Assembly (NCBI RefSeq): GCF_006265175.1
Contig: NZ_VDCQ01000036.1
Coordinates: forward strand, 28,102 to 92,101
Length of the DNA: 64,000 nucleotides
From: Paenibacillus hemerocallicola
GTDB taxonomy: Bacteria; Bacillota; Bacilli; Paenibacillales; NBRC-103111
Reading direction: 5' to 3'
Part shown: one piece after another, positions 35,795 to 46,600 of the stretch
How positions within the stretch are numbered: the first letter of the stretch is position 1
Layout: each line of letters starts with the position of its first letter
The notes under the pieces: model-generated
The model's input: the letters and a program-made list of their open reading frames with translations, nothing else
Databases searched by the model: none
What the model was told of the DNA's origin: nothing
Position numbers and translations under genes: made by a program

Positions 35795-35981
35795 GCGATA
35801 GCGGAACTCGAGTACGTTATTGCCCCCGATTGCGCTTCGGCAAAAAAAGTAACGGAACGGCGATTCGTTATTTGTCCGTTTCGACCGATTTCTCGTCCTT
35901 TTTTTCGAAACAACGGAACGGATTTCCGTTACTTCGGACGACATAGCAGAATAATGCGAAATAGCGGAATTTTATACCGTT
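35795..35981. repeat. Four-palindrome dispersed repeat, copy 2
   Basis: Palindromes at about 35795-35823, 35847-35872, 35909-35934 and 35959-35981, with centres about 51, 62 and 48 bases apart. The third is the best (AACGGAACG / TTCCGTTA arms). Confidence 0.8.
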
Positions 35982-36285
35982 AGTGAGTGGGGTTCGGCAG
36001 ACGGCAACCGGGCTTTTTTTTATTTTTGGATGTCTGGTCAGCTCGTTTTTTGTCGATTCGGCACGGGAAATATTGGATATATTCGTCTAAAAAAAGTGAA
36101 TGTTCAGAAAAATGGATTTCCATTACAATAATGACGTGTCCGGACCCCTGTTGGATTGAGGCTGCGCTGCATGCGGACGCGTGGGAGACTATGAAGGAGG
36201 GATGACGCAGGGTTATGGAGCTTCCGCTTGCGGCGGCGAAAGGCATCGGGCGATGGAAAGGCAAGCGGCCTAAGCGAAACGGTTT

Positions 36286-36303
36286 TGTGAAAGCGTTTAA
36301 CCA
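36286..36303. promoter_or_regulatory. cre operator
   Basis: TGTGAAAGCGTTTAACCA, 79 bases before the ATG of the 1483-residue protein; close to the CcpA consensus throughout. Confidence 0.65.
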
Positions 36304-36381
36304 AAGCTTGGATCGATGAAAGCAGGCGGAACTAACGGCCCGATTTCTGTTAAGACCGGGCTTAGTCAAGGGAGGGACATA

Positions 36382-39300
36382 ATGATGAAAAAAATGACGG
36401 TTATGCTGCTCGCGCTATGTATGCTGCTGACCGGCCCCGGCTTCGGCGTTCTTTCCGCGCAGGCGCAGACAGGCAATTCGAGCGGGCAGGGCGTCGTCGG
36501 GCAACTGTCCGGCATGCAGCCGGACAAGCATTACATCGTGCTGACGGCGGCGAGCTTTGCTGCCCATATGGGCAACTGGACGAAGCCGGCCGACAAGAGG
36601 GGCAGTCCGCTTCCGGACATTATGATGGGAGGCACGGACGGGAAGGATCGCAGCTCGACGCCCGCCGTCGCAAAATACGGGATTCCGTCCGACGGCTTCT
36701 ACAAAACGATGGTGCATTCCCGCGATTTCTCGGTCAGCCCCGGAACCCGACCGTTCAAGCTGAAGCTCGCAGCGGGCGAGCCGGCCCAATACGGCGCTCA
36801 CGGCACGGAGGGCTGGCGCTGGGAATCGAGCGGTCCGATGCCGATGATCCGGGGAGAGTTCGATCTGGAGGCGATCGATTTCCGCGGCAATTTCGCCCGG
36901 TTCGATATGATCGTCATTACGGACGATTTGAATTACACGATTCAGGACGACTCGGCTACGCTGCAAGCGCTTGCATCCCAGAGATATATACCCGGCACGA
37001 TCGTGAACGGCCAGCCGGACCCGAATCGTCCTCCCGTCGATATTGCGGTGAGGCTGAACGGCGAATATGTCGATTTGAACGTGCAGCCCGTACTCGCCAA
37101 TGCAACGCCGATGGTGCCGTTCGGGGAACTATTCGCCGCTCTGGGGGCGGCAGTCACGGTCGATGCGGCAACGTATCAGGAGACTGCCGTCAAGAACGGA
37201 AACAAGTTTCAGGTGATGAACGGCCATGACATGGCTTATGTAAACGGCAAGAATGTGGCGCTCCAGCAGACGGTCATGCGCCATGAAGGCGTGTTGCTCG
37301 TGCCGCTATCGTTTGTGCAGCAATACTACGGAGCGACAACATATTGGGACGAAGGGGGAAGAACGGTAGTGATTGTCGCGATGATTCCGCAGAATGCGTT
37401 TTTGTTCAGGCCTGACAGCTTCGAAGATTTTGGCACATGGACGATGGAGGGGAACATTGACGGAGCGTTCGAGGGCACCGTCCTGCGCGGGATCATTCCG
37501 AGTGCGCCGGGAGCTACGCCCGATATGGCCGATCCGTCGTCGGCGCTGCCGGCCGTCGCCCCGTTCCGCACGGAGCAAGCCGGCACTTATAAAATATGGG
37601 TGAGGTCGCGCGATTTCGCAACGAATCAGCAAGGAGCGCGGTTTTTCAACATCGGTCTCGACGGTCAGATGATGCCGCAAACGTTCGGCACTCATGGGCA
37701 GGACGGATACAAATGGGTGGAAGCCGGCGTCGTCGGGCTGCAGGCAGGGGAGCACACGCTGGAGCTGTACGATACGTCCGGTTTCTACGCCCGCTGCGAC
37801 GCGGTGCTGCTCACGGCCGATTTGCAAGCGGTTCCGTCGGATCAATACGGGCAATTGCTGCAAATCGCCACTCCGCTCGGAACGGAAGCGGAGCGCTTCC
37901 CGGCCTGGGCGTTGGCCGATAACGAGCCGGCGGACAGCATCGCCCTGGAAAACGCCAGCACCCGGGTCGTGTTCTATAAGGTGCCAACCGCTAACGGCCA
38001 GGTCGTCCAAAGCGAAGTGTACGCCCGCTTCGAGAACGATTGGGTGAAGACGAAAACCCGGTCGGAGGAGCTCGGCTATGTCGTACTGTCCGCCGATTCC
38101 GGCTCGACGGTTTCGACTGCGCGGGATCTGTATTCGTACAAGAGCAAATATACGACGGAAAGCGGCAAGCAGAAGGTGTATGCGGGCACCGATTTGTATA
38201 AAGCCGGCCGCATGCACTGGTTTATCCCGACCGATTACGCGACTACGGCGGGAGGCGGGGTGGAACTGCTCTTCAACGAGCCGCTCGCCGACTTCAGCTC
38301 GGTGTGGACGCTGGACGGCGACAATCCGGCGCCGAAGGTAACCGTGAGCGCAACGTTCCATCAGGCCGGCAGCTACTCGATCGGGGCGTGGGAAGGACGC
38401 GAGTTCACCGACGCGCAGTACGACTTCGCGCTCGCGCCTTACCGGGTGCTGGGCAAGCGGATCGGGCCCGAGGCGGGGCTGATGACCGAGCAATATTTGT
38501 TTACGCCGATGGGCACGATTACTTTGAACCCGAACAATGCGTATGCGCCCGGACACGCCGTAACGAAAGGGGTCGTGGCGGAGCCATCGTGGATCCCGCT
38601 GCGGTGGGTATACGGCAGCAACGGTAAATTGGGCATCGCGATGCGCGGTTCGGGCTACAGTCCGAGGGGCTCCTTGTTCGCTCCCGTGCTGGGCTCGTCG
38701 GAAGCGAATATCGCCGCCGGCCAAAGCTATACGCTGCAATACCGGGTCATCAGCCGGGTGTCGGATTGGTACGATTCATACAAATTCGTGGCTCAGGACC
38801 TGTTCGGCGTTCACGATTACCGCCAGAACGTATACGGCAATTTGAACGATGCGATTTTCAACGCCCGCAGACTGATGATGGACGACGATCTCGGCGGTTG
38901 GGACGTATACGATAAGGCCCACTATAATATGGAAGGGAAAAATGCGACCTCCTCCGCCAATCCGATGCAGGCGCTGCAAGAATATTTGCTAACCGAGGAC
39001 AAGGACATATTGACCCGCAGAGCGATCCCTACGCTGGCCAATTTTCTGACGCGCAAAGAACTGCACTTCAACCGGACGCCGGAGTGGGGCGGAGTTGAGT
39101 ATTGGCAGTCAGCCGATTTGCCGAAATCGATCGGTTCCCCGATCAGCGGCTACAACTTGAATGTGGTCGGCGGGCTTTACGAAATGACCCGCGGAGCCGT
39201 CCCTTACTTGTACAAATACGGTCTGGAGAAGGGCAAAGCGACGGTGACCAATTCGTACGGCTCGATCCCTACCTTCTCGAACAACCTGTATTTGTATAAA

Positions 39301-40833
39301 TATACGGGCGAGACGCAGTATTTGGACAAAGCCCGGGAGCAGGCTCGGCAATACGTGACGGATGTCGTCTACAAGCCGCAGACGGTGCCGGTCGACTGGT
39401 CGAGCTTTATCTACATCTCGTATTATCCGAATATTTCTTCCTTGATCGATCTGTACGAGGTGACGGGCGATCCGGCCGATTTGGCCGCGGCCGAGCAGGC
39501 GGCCCGTTGGCTTACTACAACGCTGTGGGTGCCGGGAATCGACGGCGGCAAGCTGAACCAGCCCGTGACGGTGAACGACATGACGCATATTCGCGGCAAT
39601 TTCCATTACGGCAACGAAGCGAGCGGCCATTTCTGGTGGCACGGAGACGAGCAGCAGCGTCTCGGGCGTCCGCCCGGCGATCCGGGGAATCTGGCGAGCA
39701 ATTACTTGATCGAACAGCAGCAGGGGCAAGTACCGGGGTGGATTCCGTCCCGGGTCGGGCTCGGGCTGGAACAGTCTTCTACGTTCGGGCGCAGCTCGAA
39801 TATTATTATGTCGAGCTGGGTCGGAGACTTGATGAAGCTGGCCGAATACACCGGCGATACGTATTTTGCGGATACGGCGCGCAATGCGATCGTCGGACGT
39901 TTTACCAATTATTCGGGCTATTACCAGAATGCGTTTACGACATTCCAGCAAAAACCGGAGTACCCTTTGCAAGGACCCGACTATACGGGCATTTATTGGC
40001 ATCATCTGCCGCCGTTTCTTTCGATGCTCGAAGATTTCCTGATCAATCAGACGCAGCTTTGGTCCGATAACCGCATCCATTTTCCTTCGCTGCGGCAGCA
40101 AGGATATGCTTACTTCAATTCGAATCAATACGGACATGCCCCGGGCAGCTTTTTCGGCGAGCAGGGGATGTGGCTGTGGCTTGACGAGGATACCGTCGAG
40201 ACGGACAACATGCAAATCGATTGGTTGGCCGCGCGCAAAGACGGGGTGCTCGGCCTCGCCCTGATGAACGAAAGCGCGGCGAGCGTTACGACGAGCGTTT
40301 ACCTTGGAAGCAAGGTTCCCGGCGGCGGCAGCTTCACCGGCAAAGCCGAGCTGTACGCTCCCGACGGCAGCATGATGGAGACGGACGTAATAAACGGCAG
40401 CTTCTCCGTCACGATTCCCGCCAAAAGCTTGAAGGCGGCCGTGCTGCGCATCCCGGGCGTGCAGGCGCCGGCGTTCTCGCAGATGGCCTACGAGCTGAAC
40501 GGCCAGCCGCAGCTCGGGCAAACCGTATCCGAGCACACTTACGGCAAGGCGATGGTGCTGCAAATGAGTCCCGAGTCTTATTACGCATACGTCTATATGA
40601 CGGATAAGCCGGCTCAGACGCAAAGCGTGTCGCTCATTTACCGGATCGGGAACGGACCCGAGCTGACGGAGACGACAAACGTGTATCCTTACGAATTTAT
40701 CGTCGAGGTGCCGGACGTCACGCAAAGCTTCACGTACCGTTTGGAGGCCGCAACCGTCTCGGGCGGCGTGAGGAGCATCTCCGGGGGGACGATTGCGCCG
40801 CTGCAAGCTCCCGCTTCCGGGTCGAGTCCGTGA
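36382..40833 (+). CDS. Very large secreted glycan-active protein of unknown family
   Basis: A 1483-residue protein; ATG 36382 with AGGGAGGG seven bases upstream. Signal peptide about 1-29 ('MLLALCMLLTGPGFGVLSAQAQ'). Two related CBM-like beta-sandwich repeats (about 40-185 and 345-465; shared 'RSRDF', 'FGTHGQDGYKW', 'FYARCDAVLLT' versus 'GAHGTEGWRW', 'NFARFDMIVIT') flank a copper-amine-oxidase-N-like domain (about 205-335). A beta-rich part follows, then a helix-repeat core (about 830-1290) with 'TGETQYLDKAREQAR' and 'TGDPADLAAAEQAARW', as in alpha/alpha-toroid hydrolases and lyases. No catalytic motif I can assign. Preceded by a cre site. Confidence 0.82.
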   Translation: MMKKMTVMLLALCMLLTGPGFGVLSAQAQTGNSSGQGVVGQLSGMQPDKHYIVLTAASFAAHMGNWTKPADKRGSPLPDIMMGGTDGKDRSSTPAVAKYGIPSDGFYKTMVHSRDFSVSPGTRPFKLKLAAGEPAQYGAHGTEGWRWESSGPMPMIRGEFDLEAIDFRGNFARFDMIVITDDLNYTIQDDSATLQALASQRYIPGTIVNGQPDPNRPPVDIAVRLNGEYVDLNVQPVLANATPMVPFGELFAALGAAVTVDAATYQETAVKNGNKFQVMNGHDMAYVNGKNVALQQTVMRHEGVLLVPLSFVQQYYGATTYWDEGGRTVVIVAMIPQNAFLFRPDSFEDFGTWTMEGNIDGAFEGTVLRGIIPSAPGATPDMADPSSALPAVAPFRTEQAGTYKIWVRSRDFATNQQGARFFNIGLDGQMMPQTFGTHGQDGYKWVEAGVVGLQAGEHTLELYDTSGFYARCDAVLLTADLQAVPSDQYGQLLQIATPLGTEAERFPAWALADNEPADSIALENASTRVVFYKVPTANGQVVQSEVYARFENDWVKTKTRSEELGYVVLSADSGSTVSTARDLYSYKSKYTTESGKQKVYAGTDLYKAGRMHWFIPTDYATTAGGGVELLFNEPLADFSSVWTLDGDNPAPKVTVSATFHQAGSYSIGAWEGREFTDAQYDFALAPYRVLGKRIGPEAGLMTEQYLFTPMGTITLNPNNAYAPGHAVTKGVVAEPSWIPLRWVYGSNGKLGIAMRGSGYSPRGSLFAPVLGSSEANIAAGQSYTLQYRVISRVSDWYDSYKFVAQDLFGVHDYRQNVYGNLNDAIFNARRLMMDDDLGGWDVYDKAHYNMEGKNATSSANPMQALQEYLLTEDKDILTRRAIPTLANFLTRKELHFNRTPEWGGVEYWQSADLPKSIGSPISGYNLNVVGGLYEMTRGAVPYLYKYGLEKGKATVTNSYGSIPTFSNNLYLYKYTGETQYLDKAREQARQYVTDVVYKPQTVPVDWSSFIYISYYPNISSLIDLYEVTGDPADLAAAEQAARWLTTTLWVPGIDGGKLNQPVTVNDMTHIRGNFHYGNEASGHFWWHGDEQQRLGRPPGDPGNLASNYLIEQQQGQVPGWIPSRVGLGLEQSSTFGRSSNIIMSSWVGDLMKLAEYTGDTYFADTARNAIVGRFTNYSGYYQNAFTTFQQKPEYPLQGPDYTGIYWHHLPPFLSMLEDFLINQTQLWSDNRIHFPSLRQQGYAYFNSNQYGHAPGSFFGEQGMWLWLDEDTVETDNMQIDWLAARKDGVLGLALMNESAASVTTSVYLGSKVPGGGSFTGKAELYAPDGSMMETDVINGSFSVTIPAKSLKAAVLRIPGVQAPAFSQMAYELNGQPQLGQTVSEHTYGKAMVLQMSPESYYAYVYMTDKPAQTQSVSLIYRIGNGPELTETTNVYPYEFIVEVPDVTQSFTYRLEAATVSGGVRSISGGTIAPLQAPASGSSP

Positions 40834-41064
40834 CAAGTCGCCCTACTGTCCGGCGAAGAAGCGACGGCCTGAAGCTGTCGGAGCATGGACTGCAACGAGA
40901 GCACGGGAGGGAAAATGCAGCCGACATAGGTAGCCGGAGCTAACGGACAGGAGCGAATGGCCCTCATTCGATCCTACTGACGGACAGGAGCGCGCTTATG
41001 GGTGTGTAGCCTCGGAACGACCTGTAGGGAGCAGGAAACGAAATGGATGGAGAAAGCATAATTG

Positions 41065-41096
41065 AAAAACCCGGCAGGTTTTGCCGGGTTTTTTTC
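41065..41096 (+). terminator. Rho-independent terminator (likely group II intron target)
   Basis: AAAACCCGGCA / TGCCGGGTTTT stem with T run. The group II intron relic starts within a few bases of its end. Confidence 0.9.
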
Positions 41097-41099
41097 TAT

Positions 41100-41285
41100 G
41101 TACGCCAAGCATGGCGCCATCTTTAGGGTGTAAGTCCCGAGCGGGTGCTGGCGAGCGTCTACCGTTAGCCAGAGACAAGGGTGCCGTGAAGCCATTTCTG
41201 AAGAGCCCGGTACGGGAAATCCGCACGCCGGGTTCTGTGGGGGTTCGGGCCACCGGTTCGATGGCTCTTTTACCCGGAGACATGG
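41100..41285 (+). mobile_element. Group II intron relic (class C-like), no ORF
   Basis: About 185 bases right after a terminator, the place where class C group II introns insert. 41116-41200 resembles a domain I piece ('GGGTGTAAGTCCCGA', 'GACAAGGGTGCCGTGAAG', 'TTTCTGAAG'). 41203-41236 is a 34-base domain V: GAGCC and GGTTCT ends, a GAAA-containing loop and the CAC bulge region. A domain VI-like hairpin follows at 41238-41275 with an unpaired A on its 3' side. The start GTACG differs from the usual GTGYG. The reverse transcriptase and domains II-IV are gone, so it cannot move alone. Confidence 0.65.
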
Positions 41286-41322
41286 TTAGTCGCCACCTTC
41301 TACTCGATTCCATGGCGGGCAC

Positions 41323-42141
41323 TCAGTATTGATCGCGGTACTGTTTCGGCGATATGCCGTATTTGGAGCGGAATACCCGGTGGAAATACGTATAGCTTCC
41401 GAAGCCCGCCGATTCGGCGATCCGCTCCAGATTCGTCATCGTAAACTTGATGCGGTCGCGGGCGATCGACAACCGTACTTCCAATACATATTGCATGATC
41501 GTCTGGTTAAAGGCCGATTTGAACAACGACACGGCCCGGGGCACGCTGATCCCCGCATCTCTCGCCACATCTTCGAGCCTGAGGGGAGAAGTGGCATGCT
41601 CCATAATATATTGCTTCATGCGCTGAACGAGCAGGGACGGATTTTTCCCGTGCTTGTCCAGATCGTGCATATTGCGCTCGATCATAAGGCAGAGGACGCG
41701 GAGCAGGTAGTCCGAAACTTCAGGCTTCTTGTCCTTCCATCGCCGCTGCTCTTGGACGATTTCTTTGAATATTGTAAGAACGCTTTCGCTGAGAGGAATT
41801 TTCAGCTTCTGCGGCTTGTTCGAGAGGGCCCACCATTCGTCCAGCCATGCCCCTCTGCACGACATGTAGTAATTGCCGCTGAGAAGCGCCTTGCCCGAGG
41901 GCTGCTCCGGCGGCCTCACGAATTGGATCGCCGCAATGTCCCCGGGGCGGTACAGCAGCAGGTCGCCCGGATGAATGGAAGTCATTTCCCCGTGAACGAT
42001 CGCCTGGCATTGCCCTTCCACCTGCAGCCGAAAGTAATAGTAGTTCAGCTTCCTTCTGGATGTCTGATACGGTTTGAAATGGTAGGCATAATCCGCTTGA
42101 AGCACTTCCGCGAGCGGCCCCGTATTCGCTTCCGGCGTCAA
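41323..42141 (-). CDS. AraC-family transcriptional regulator
   Basis: A 272-residue regulator starting at TTG 42141 (GGGAG nine bases upstream). Cupin-type N-terminal domain (about 15-95; 'IHPGDLLLYRPGDI') and a C-terminal pair of helix-turn-helix motifs ending 'YTYFHRVFRSKYGISPKQYRDQY'. It diverges from the binding-protein gene at 42278, with a shared 136-base promoter region, so it probably controls that gene and the secreted GH18-like protein. Confidence 0.92.
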   Translation of the reverse strand: MTPEANTGPLAEVLQADYAYHFKPYQTSRRKLNYYYFRLQVEGQCQAIVHGEMTSIHPGDLLLYRPGDIAAIQFVRPPEQPSGKALLSGNYYMSCRGAWLDEWWALSNKPQKLKIPLSESVLTIFKEIVQEQRRWKDKKPEVSDYLLRVLCLMIERNMHDLDKHGKNPSLLVQRMKQYIMEHATSPLRLEDVARDAGISVPRAVSLFKSAFNQTIMQYVLEVRLSIARDRIKFTMTNLERIAESAGFGSYTYFHRVFRSKYGISPKQYRDQY

Positions 42142-42277
42142 ATCCGATCACTCCCGACGATTCAATCAGATTGTTCATCTTGATAGCACATAGTTCATAC
42201 TCAGTATAATCGATTTTCGCTACAATAACGATTGTTACCGATACAATCGACGGTGCACAAAAAGGGAGGAGAACGTA

Positions 42278-43600
42278 ATGAGACAAAAGGGATTGCTGCT
42301 CATCGCCGCGATGCTGGCAAGCGGAGCCGTAATGACCGGCTGTGCCGGCAAGACGCAGCAGGTGGCGGACGGGAAAACCGGGGGAGTTCAAGGGGGAGAC
42401 GCGAAGCGCGATCCGGTGGAGCTCGTTTTTTATTCGACTTCCGGGGATTTTGATGAAAACGGATTCAATAAGACGTTCGGCGGCAAAATCAAAGAAAAGT
42501 TCCCGCACGTGACGCCCAAGTTTATCGCTTTGACGAAAGATACCGCGCTCGATAAGCTGATTACGGTCGGACAGCCGATCGATATTATGTTCAACTCGAT
42601 CGGGCAAACCTCGGAAACGCTGCTCAACTACAAGATGGAGTACGACGTATCGGACTTGGTCAAAAAAACCGGCTACGACCTGTCCCGTCTGGAGCCGGTG
42701 ACGGTCGACATCGGCCGGCAAATCGCCGGGGGCGGCCTATACGGGCTTCCGGTGTTCACGACGACAACCGCGCTGTATTACAACAAAGATTTGTTCGATA
42801 AATTCGGCGTGGCGTATCCGAAGGACGGGATGACTTGGGACGACTTGTACGAGCTCGCCAAGAAAATGTCCCGCGCTGACGGCCAGCTCCAATACCGGGG
42901 GCTCGGAATATCGTTCTCGCACACGTCGTTGCTCAATCAGAAATCGATCCCGTACGTCGATCCGAAGACGAACAAAGCGACGTTTACAAGCGACGCCTTC
43001 AAAAACGTATTCGATATGCTGACCAAGCTGTATGACATTCAGAACAACGGTGTCGACAAAGATACGGTCGGCTATACGAAGCAGCTGCAATTTTTCGAGA
43101 AAGACCAGACGACGGCGATGTTCCTCGCGCTCAGCACGCTCGGGTCGGTCCGGTTCAAGGAAGGGCTGAACTGGGACGTCGTCTCTTATCCGGTATATAA
43201 AGATCAGCCGAACGTCGGGCCGCAGTCGTACCCTACGTACTTCTATATCAACAACGCGAGCAAGCATAAGGACGATGCCTTTTCGGTTATTTCCTATTTG
43301 ACTTCGGACGAGTTTCAGCGACATTTGGCCATGAACGGCATATTCCCGGTATTGAAAAACCGCGATGCGATGAAAGCGTACGGCCAGGGAATCCCGTTCA
43401 TGAAAAATAAAAATACGCAGTCGTTTCTTCCGAAGCAATTCGCCCCGGCGGCTCCGGTCAGCAAGTACCAGAGCATCGCGTTCAACAATTTGAACAGCGC
43501 CTACAATGCCGTACTGCTCAAGCAGAAAGATATCAACACGGCGCTCAGGGAGCAGGAGGAGAAGACGAACAAAGACATCGAGGCGCAATTGAACAAATAA
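42278..43600 (+). CDS. Orphan extracellular sugar-binding lipoprotein (family 1 SBP)
   Basis: A 440-residue lipoprotein (lipobox 'MTGC' near residue 22; GGGAGGAG before ATG). Third member of the paralogue set ('YYNKDLFDKFG', 'KDGMTWDDL'). It lies 60 bases before the 1221-residue secreted protein and diverges from an AraC gene. No permease is present. Confidence 0.92.
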   Translation: MRQKGLLLIAAMLASGAVMTGCAGKTQQVADGKTGGVQGGDAKRDPVELVFYSTSGDFDENGFNKTFGGKIKEKFPHVTPKFIALTKDTALDKLITVGQPIDIMFNSIGQTSETLLNYKMEYDVSDLVKKTGYDLSRLEPVTVDIGRQIAGGGLYGLPVFTTTTALYYNKDLFDKFGVAYPKDGMTWDDLYELAKKMSRADGQLQYRGLGISFSHTSLLNQKSIPYVDPKTNKATFTSDAFKNVFDMLTKLYDIQNNGVDKDTVGYTKQLQFFEKDQTTAMFLALSTLGSVRFKEGLNWDVVSYPVYKDQPNVGPQSYPTYFYINNASKHKDDAFSVISYLTSDEFQRHLAMNGIFPVLKNRDAMKAYGQGIPFMKNKNTQSFLPKQFAPAAPVSKYQSIAFNNLNSAYNAVLLKQKDINTALREQEEKTNKDIEAQLNK

Positions 43601-43660
43601 ACGAACGACGGCAAGCAAAAGTATCGGGCAAGAACATGATGGAGAAGGGGTGAAGCTCTC

Positions 43661-46600
43661 ATGTTGACTATTCGGATCAGGTCGTCCCGCACGGCGGCCT
43701 TCGGATTGCTTGTCATTCTGCTGACGGTAGCCGGTATCGTCCAAATGCCGGCTGACGCTTTCGGCGCTGCTTCCGCCGTATCGATCGACTCGCCTTCCGA
43801 CGGGGCGGTCGTGACGGCCGGAACGGCGAGAGTCTCCGGAACATTCGCCGGGGTATACGACATCAAGCTCGTCATTAACGGGGCGAAGCAGGCGGATGTC
43901 GTATCGGTCGATCCGGACGGGGATCAGTCGGGTACTTGGTACTATGATTTGAACGCGAGCCAATACGGCGGGGAGATCGCCATGAGGGCGAAAGGAACGG
44001 ACGCGTCGACCCGTGCAACCGTATGGTCGAACACCGTTACGCTGCAGGTAGATCACGATCCGGTCCATAAACCGGTCGTAACGGTGGCAAGCCCGGCGGA
44101 CGGCGCCACGGTCGGCGGCGTCGTAACTGTCCAAGTGGCGGTAGACGCGAAAAATCCGCTGATGAGCGTGCAAGTCCGGATCAACAGCGGACCGTGGCAG
44201 ATGGCGTCGCAGAACGGCGCGTATTACGAGCTGTCCTGGAACGCCATCGGGCTTGGCGACAAGACGACCGCCATCGAAGCGAAAGCGACCGATACCGCAG
44301 GAAATACCGGGTTCAGCATGACTACTTATGCGAAGACGGGGACAGGCGCGAACGAACCCGTCGCCGTCCGCAATCAGGACCGGGCGATGTGGATATGGGA
44401 ACCGGCGTCCTATAACCTGTTCTTGAATCCCGGCTCGAGAATCGTCTTGAACGCGTTCTCCAAAGATACCACGACATTCGGCTCCCAGCCGGTGTCGACC
44501 TTCTATGTGGCGGTAGGGGCATACGGCGGCGTCAATATTTTGGAGGACGATCCGGATAAAGTACGGGATTTCATTACGTGGGCGCATCGCAACGGGTTCC
44601 AAGTGCACGCCCTGATAGCGGGCGGCACGACGCCGGCCTACTTGGGAGCTTACGCCAAATATCATGACAAGGCGACGCGGCAGCTGGAGAGAGTGATCAA
44701 TTACAATCTCGCTTCGGTACCGGAGGCCGGATTCGACGGAGTGAACGTCGATATCGAGCCGTACATCTCGCCCGATTTCAAGAGTCCGGACCGGTTTTTG
44801 CAGAAGCAATATTTGGACGGCTTGAGCAAAATGATCGAACGGCGGAATACGTCAGGCACGCGCCTCGCCATCGGTCCGGCAATACCGCGATGGTACGACT
44901 CTTCCGTCGATGCGAAGGATATCGATTGGAACGGATCGGTGAAATGGCTGTCCGAGCATGTTCAGGATATCGCCGACTATATTTCGATCATGGACTACAG
45001 GGACACGGCTGACGGCTCGAACGGCATTATCGCCAGCGCGTCGGGAGAGATCGCGTATGCGGAGTCGATCGGCAAGCCGAATTCGGTCGTTGTCGGCGTA
45101 GAGACGATCGATGTGGCGAACAGCGCCGATCCGTACGATGTCACCTTCAGGCAGAAAGGGCGTCTCGCGATGGAGCAGGAGCTGGACAAAGTATATTCCG
45201 CTTTCGGCAGTCGTGCTTCCTTCGGCGGAATCGCCGTTCACCAATACGACTCGTACAGGGCACTGCCGTCCTATTGGGGTCCCGGCAGCACGTTCTGGAG
45301 CCCTCCGGAAGATACGGCTCCACCTGCGGCCGTCAGCGCAAACCCTACGGCTGCAACGGTCGATTATCGCCAAATCACCGTTCGTTACGGTATAGCTTAC
45401 GACAATACGGAAGTGGACAAATACAACATTTACCGCAGTACGGTCAGCGGCTTCGCGCCAGCCTCGTCCAATCTGGCCGGCACGTCGAGAAATTTAACGT
45501 TCCAAGACATCGGACTTTTGCCCGATACGACGTATTATTACAAGGTGGCCGCAGTCGACGCGAGGGGCAATATCGGCCCGATATCCGCGGAAGCGTCGGC
45601 CAAGACGGCAACGACGACATTGAAGCCGATGATCGTGAACGGGATGAAGGTCGCTTATACCGGCAGCGGCGCGAACGTGACTTTAAAGGTAAGCGAGCTT
45701 GCTACGGGAGCGCCGGTAACCGCGACGGTCGGAGGCAGGTTCACCTATTCGGGGGGGAAATACGTTACGGCGGCAACAGGCCCGGACGGAAGCATGACGG
45801 CGGATTCCGAGCCGATTCCAACCGGAAGACAGGTCGGCTTCATGCCGAGAACGATAGATGCCCCCGGCTATTACTGGGCCAAATCGTACGATAAACCGCC
45901 TGCAGCCTCGCTTTATCCCGAGGAAGGAGCGGGATTGACCGGACTTTCCGTCAGCGGCGGTACACTGGACCAAAACTTTTCTCCGTACGTATCGCTGTAC
46001 AAAGTGAACGTGGACAACTCCGTCTATGGAATTACCGTAACGCCTGCGGCAGCGGCACCGGATGCATCGGTTACCGTGAACGGCGCGCCGGTCGCGAGCG
46101 GCTCCGCCTCGCCGATAATACCGCTCTCTCTAGGGCGCAATACGGTCAAGGTGGAAGTGACGGAACGAAGCGGCACCGCTGCGGTGTATGCGATCGCGGT
46201 ATTTCGGGCCGGCGATCCGGGGAACGTATTTCCAATAACGGAAGCTTCCTATGTCCATGAGAAGCGTCCGACCGATCGATTCGGCAGCGCTTCGCTGCTG
46301 GAAGTGATCGATATTCCGGGCGCTTCGGGGGGCGGGGACCGGATCGCATTCATGAAGGCCGATTTCGGGGGCTTCATGGACACCGGTGTGGAAGAGGCCA
46401 AGCTGTATTTCTACGTGGATGAAAATGTGCCCAAATCCGTAACGCTATCGGTCGACGGGTACGCACAAGCGGTCTGGAGCGAAGCGACGATCGACTGGAA
46501 CAACAGACCCAAGGGGGGGTCCGTCCCGCTCGGAACGGTCGCCGTCACCTCGGCCGGCTGGTATGCCGTCGATGTTACCGGCTTCATCAATTCCCGGATG

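Noticed and set aside
39109..40836. 575-residue antisense frame to the 1483-residue protein
   Set aside because: Arg/His-rich shadow frame without a start signal or recognisable fold.
42737..44809. 690-residue minus-strand frame across a binding protein and the GH18-like gene
   Set aside because: Shadow frame: low complexity, Arg-rich, no domain, and it spans two genes on the other strand.
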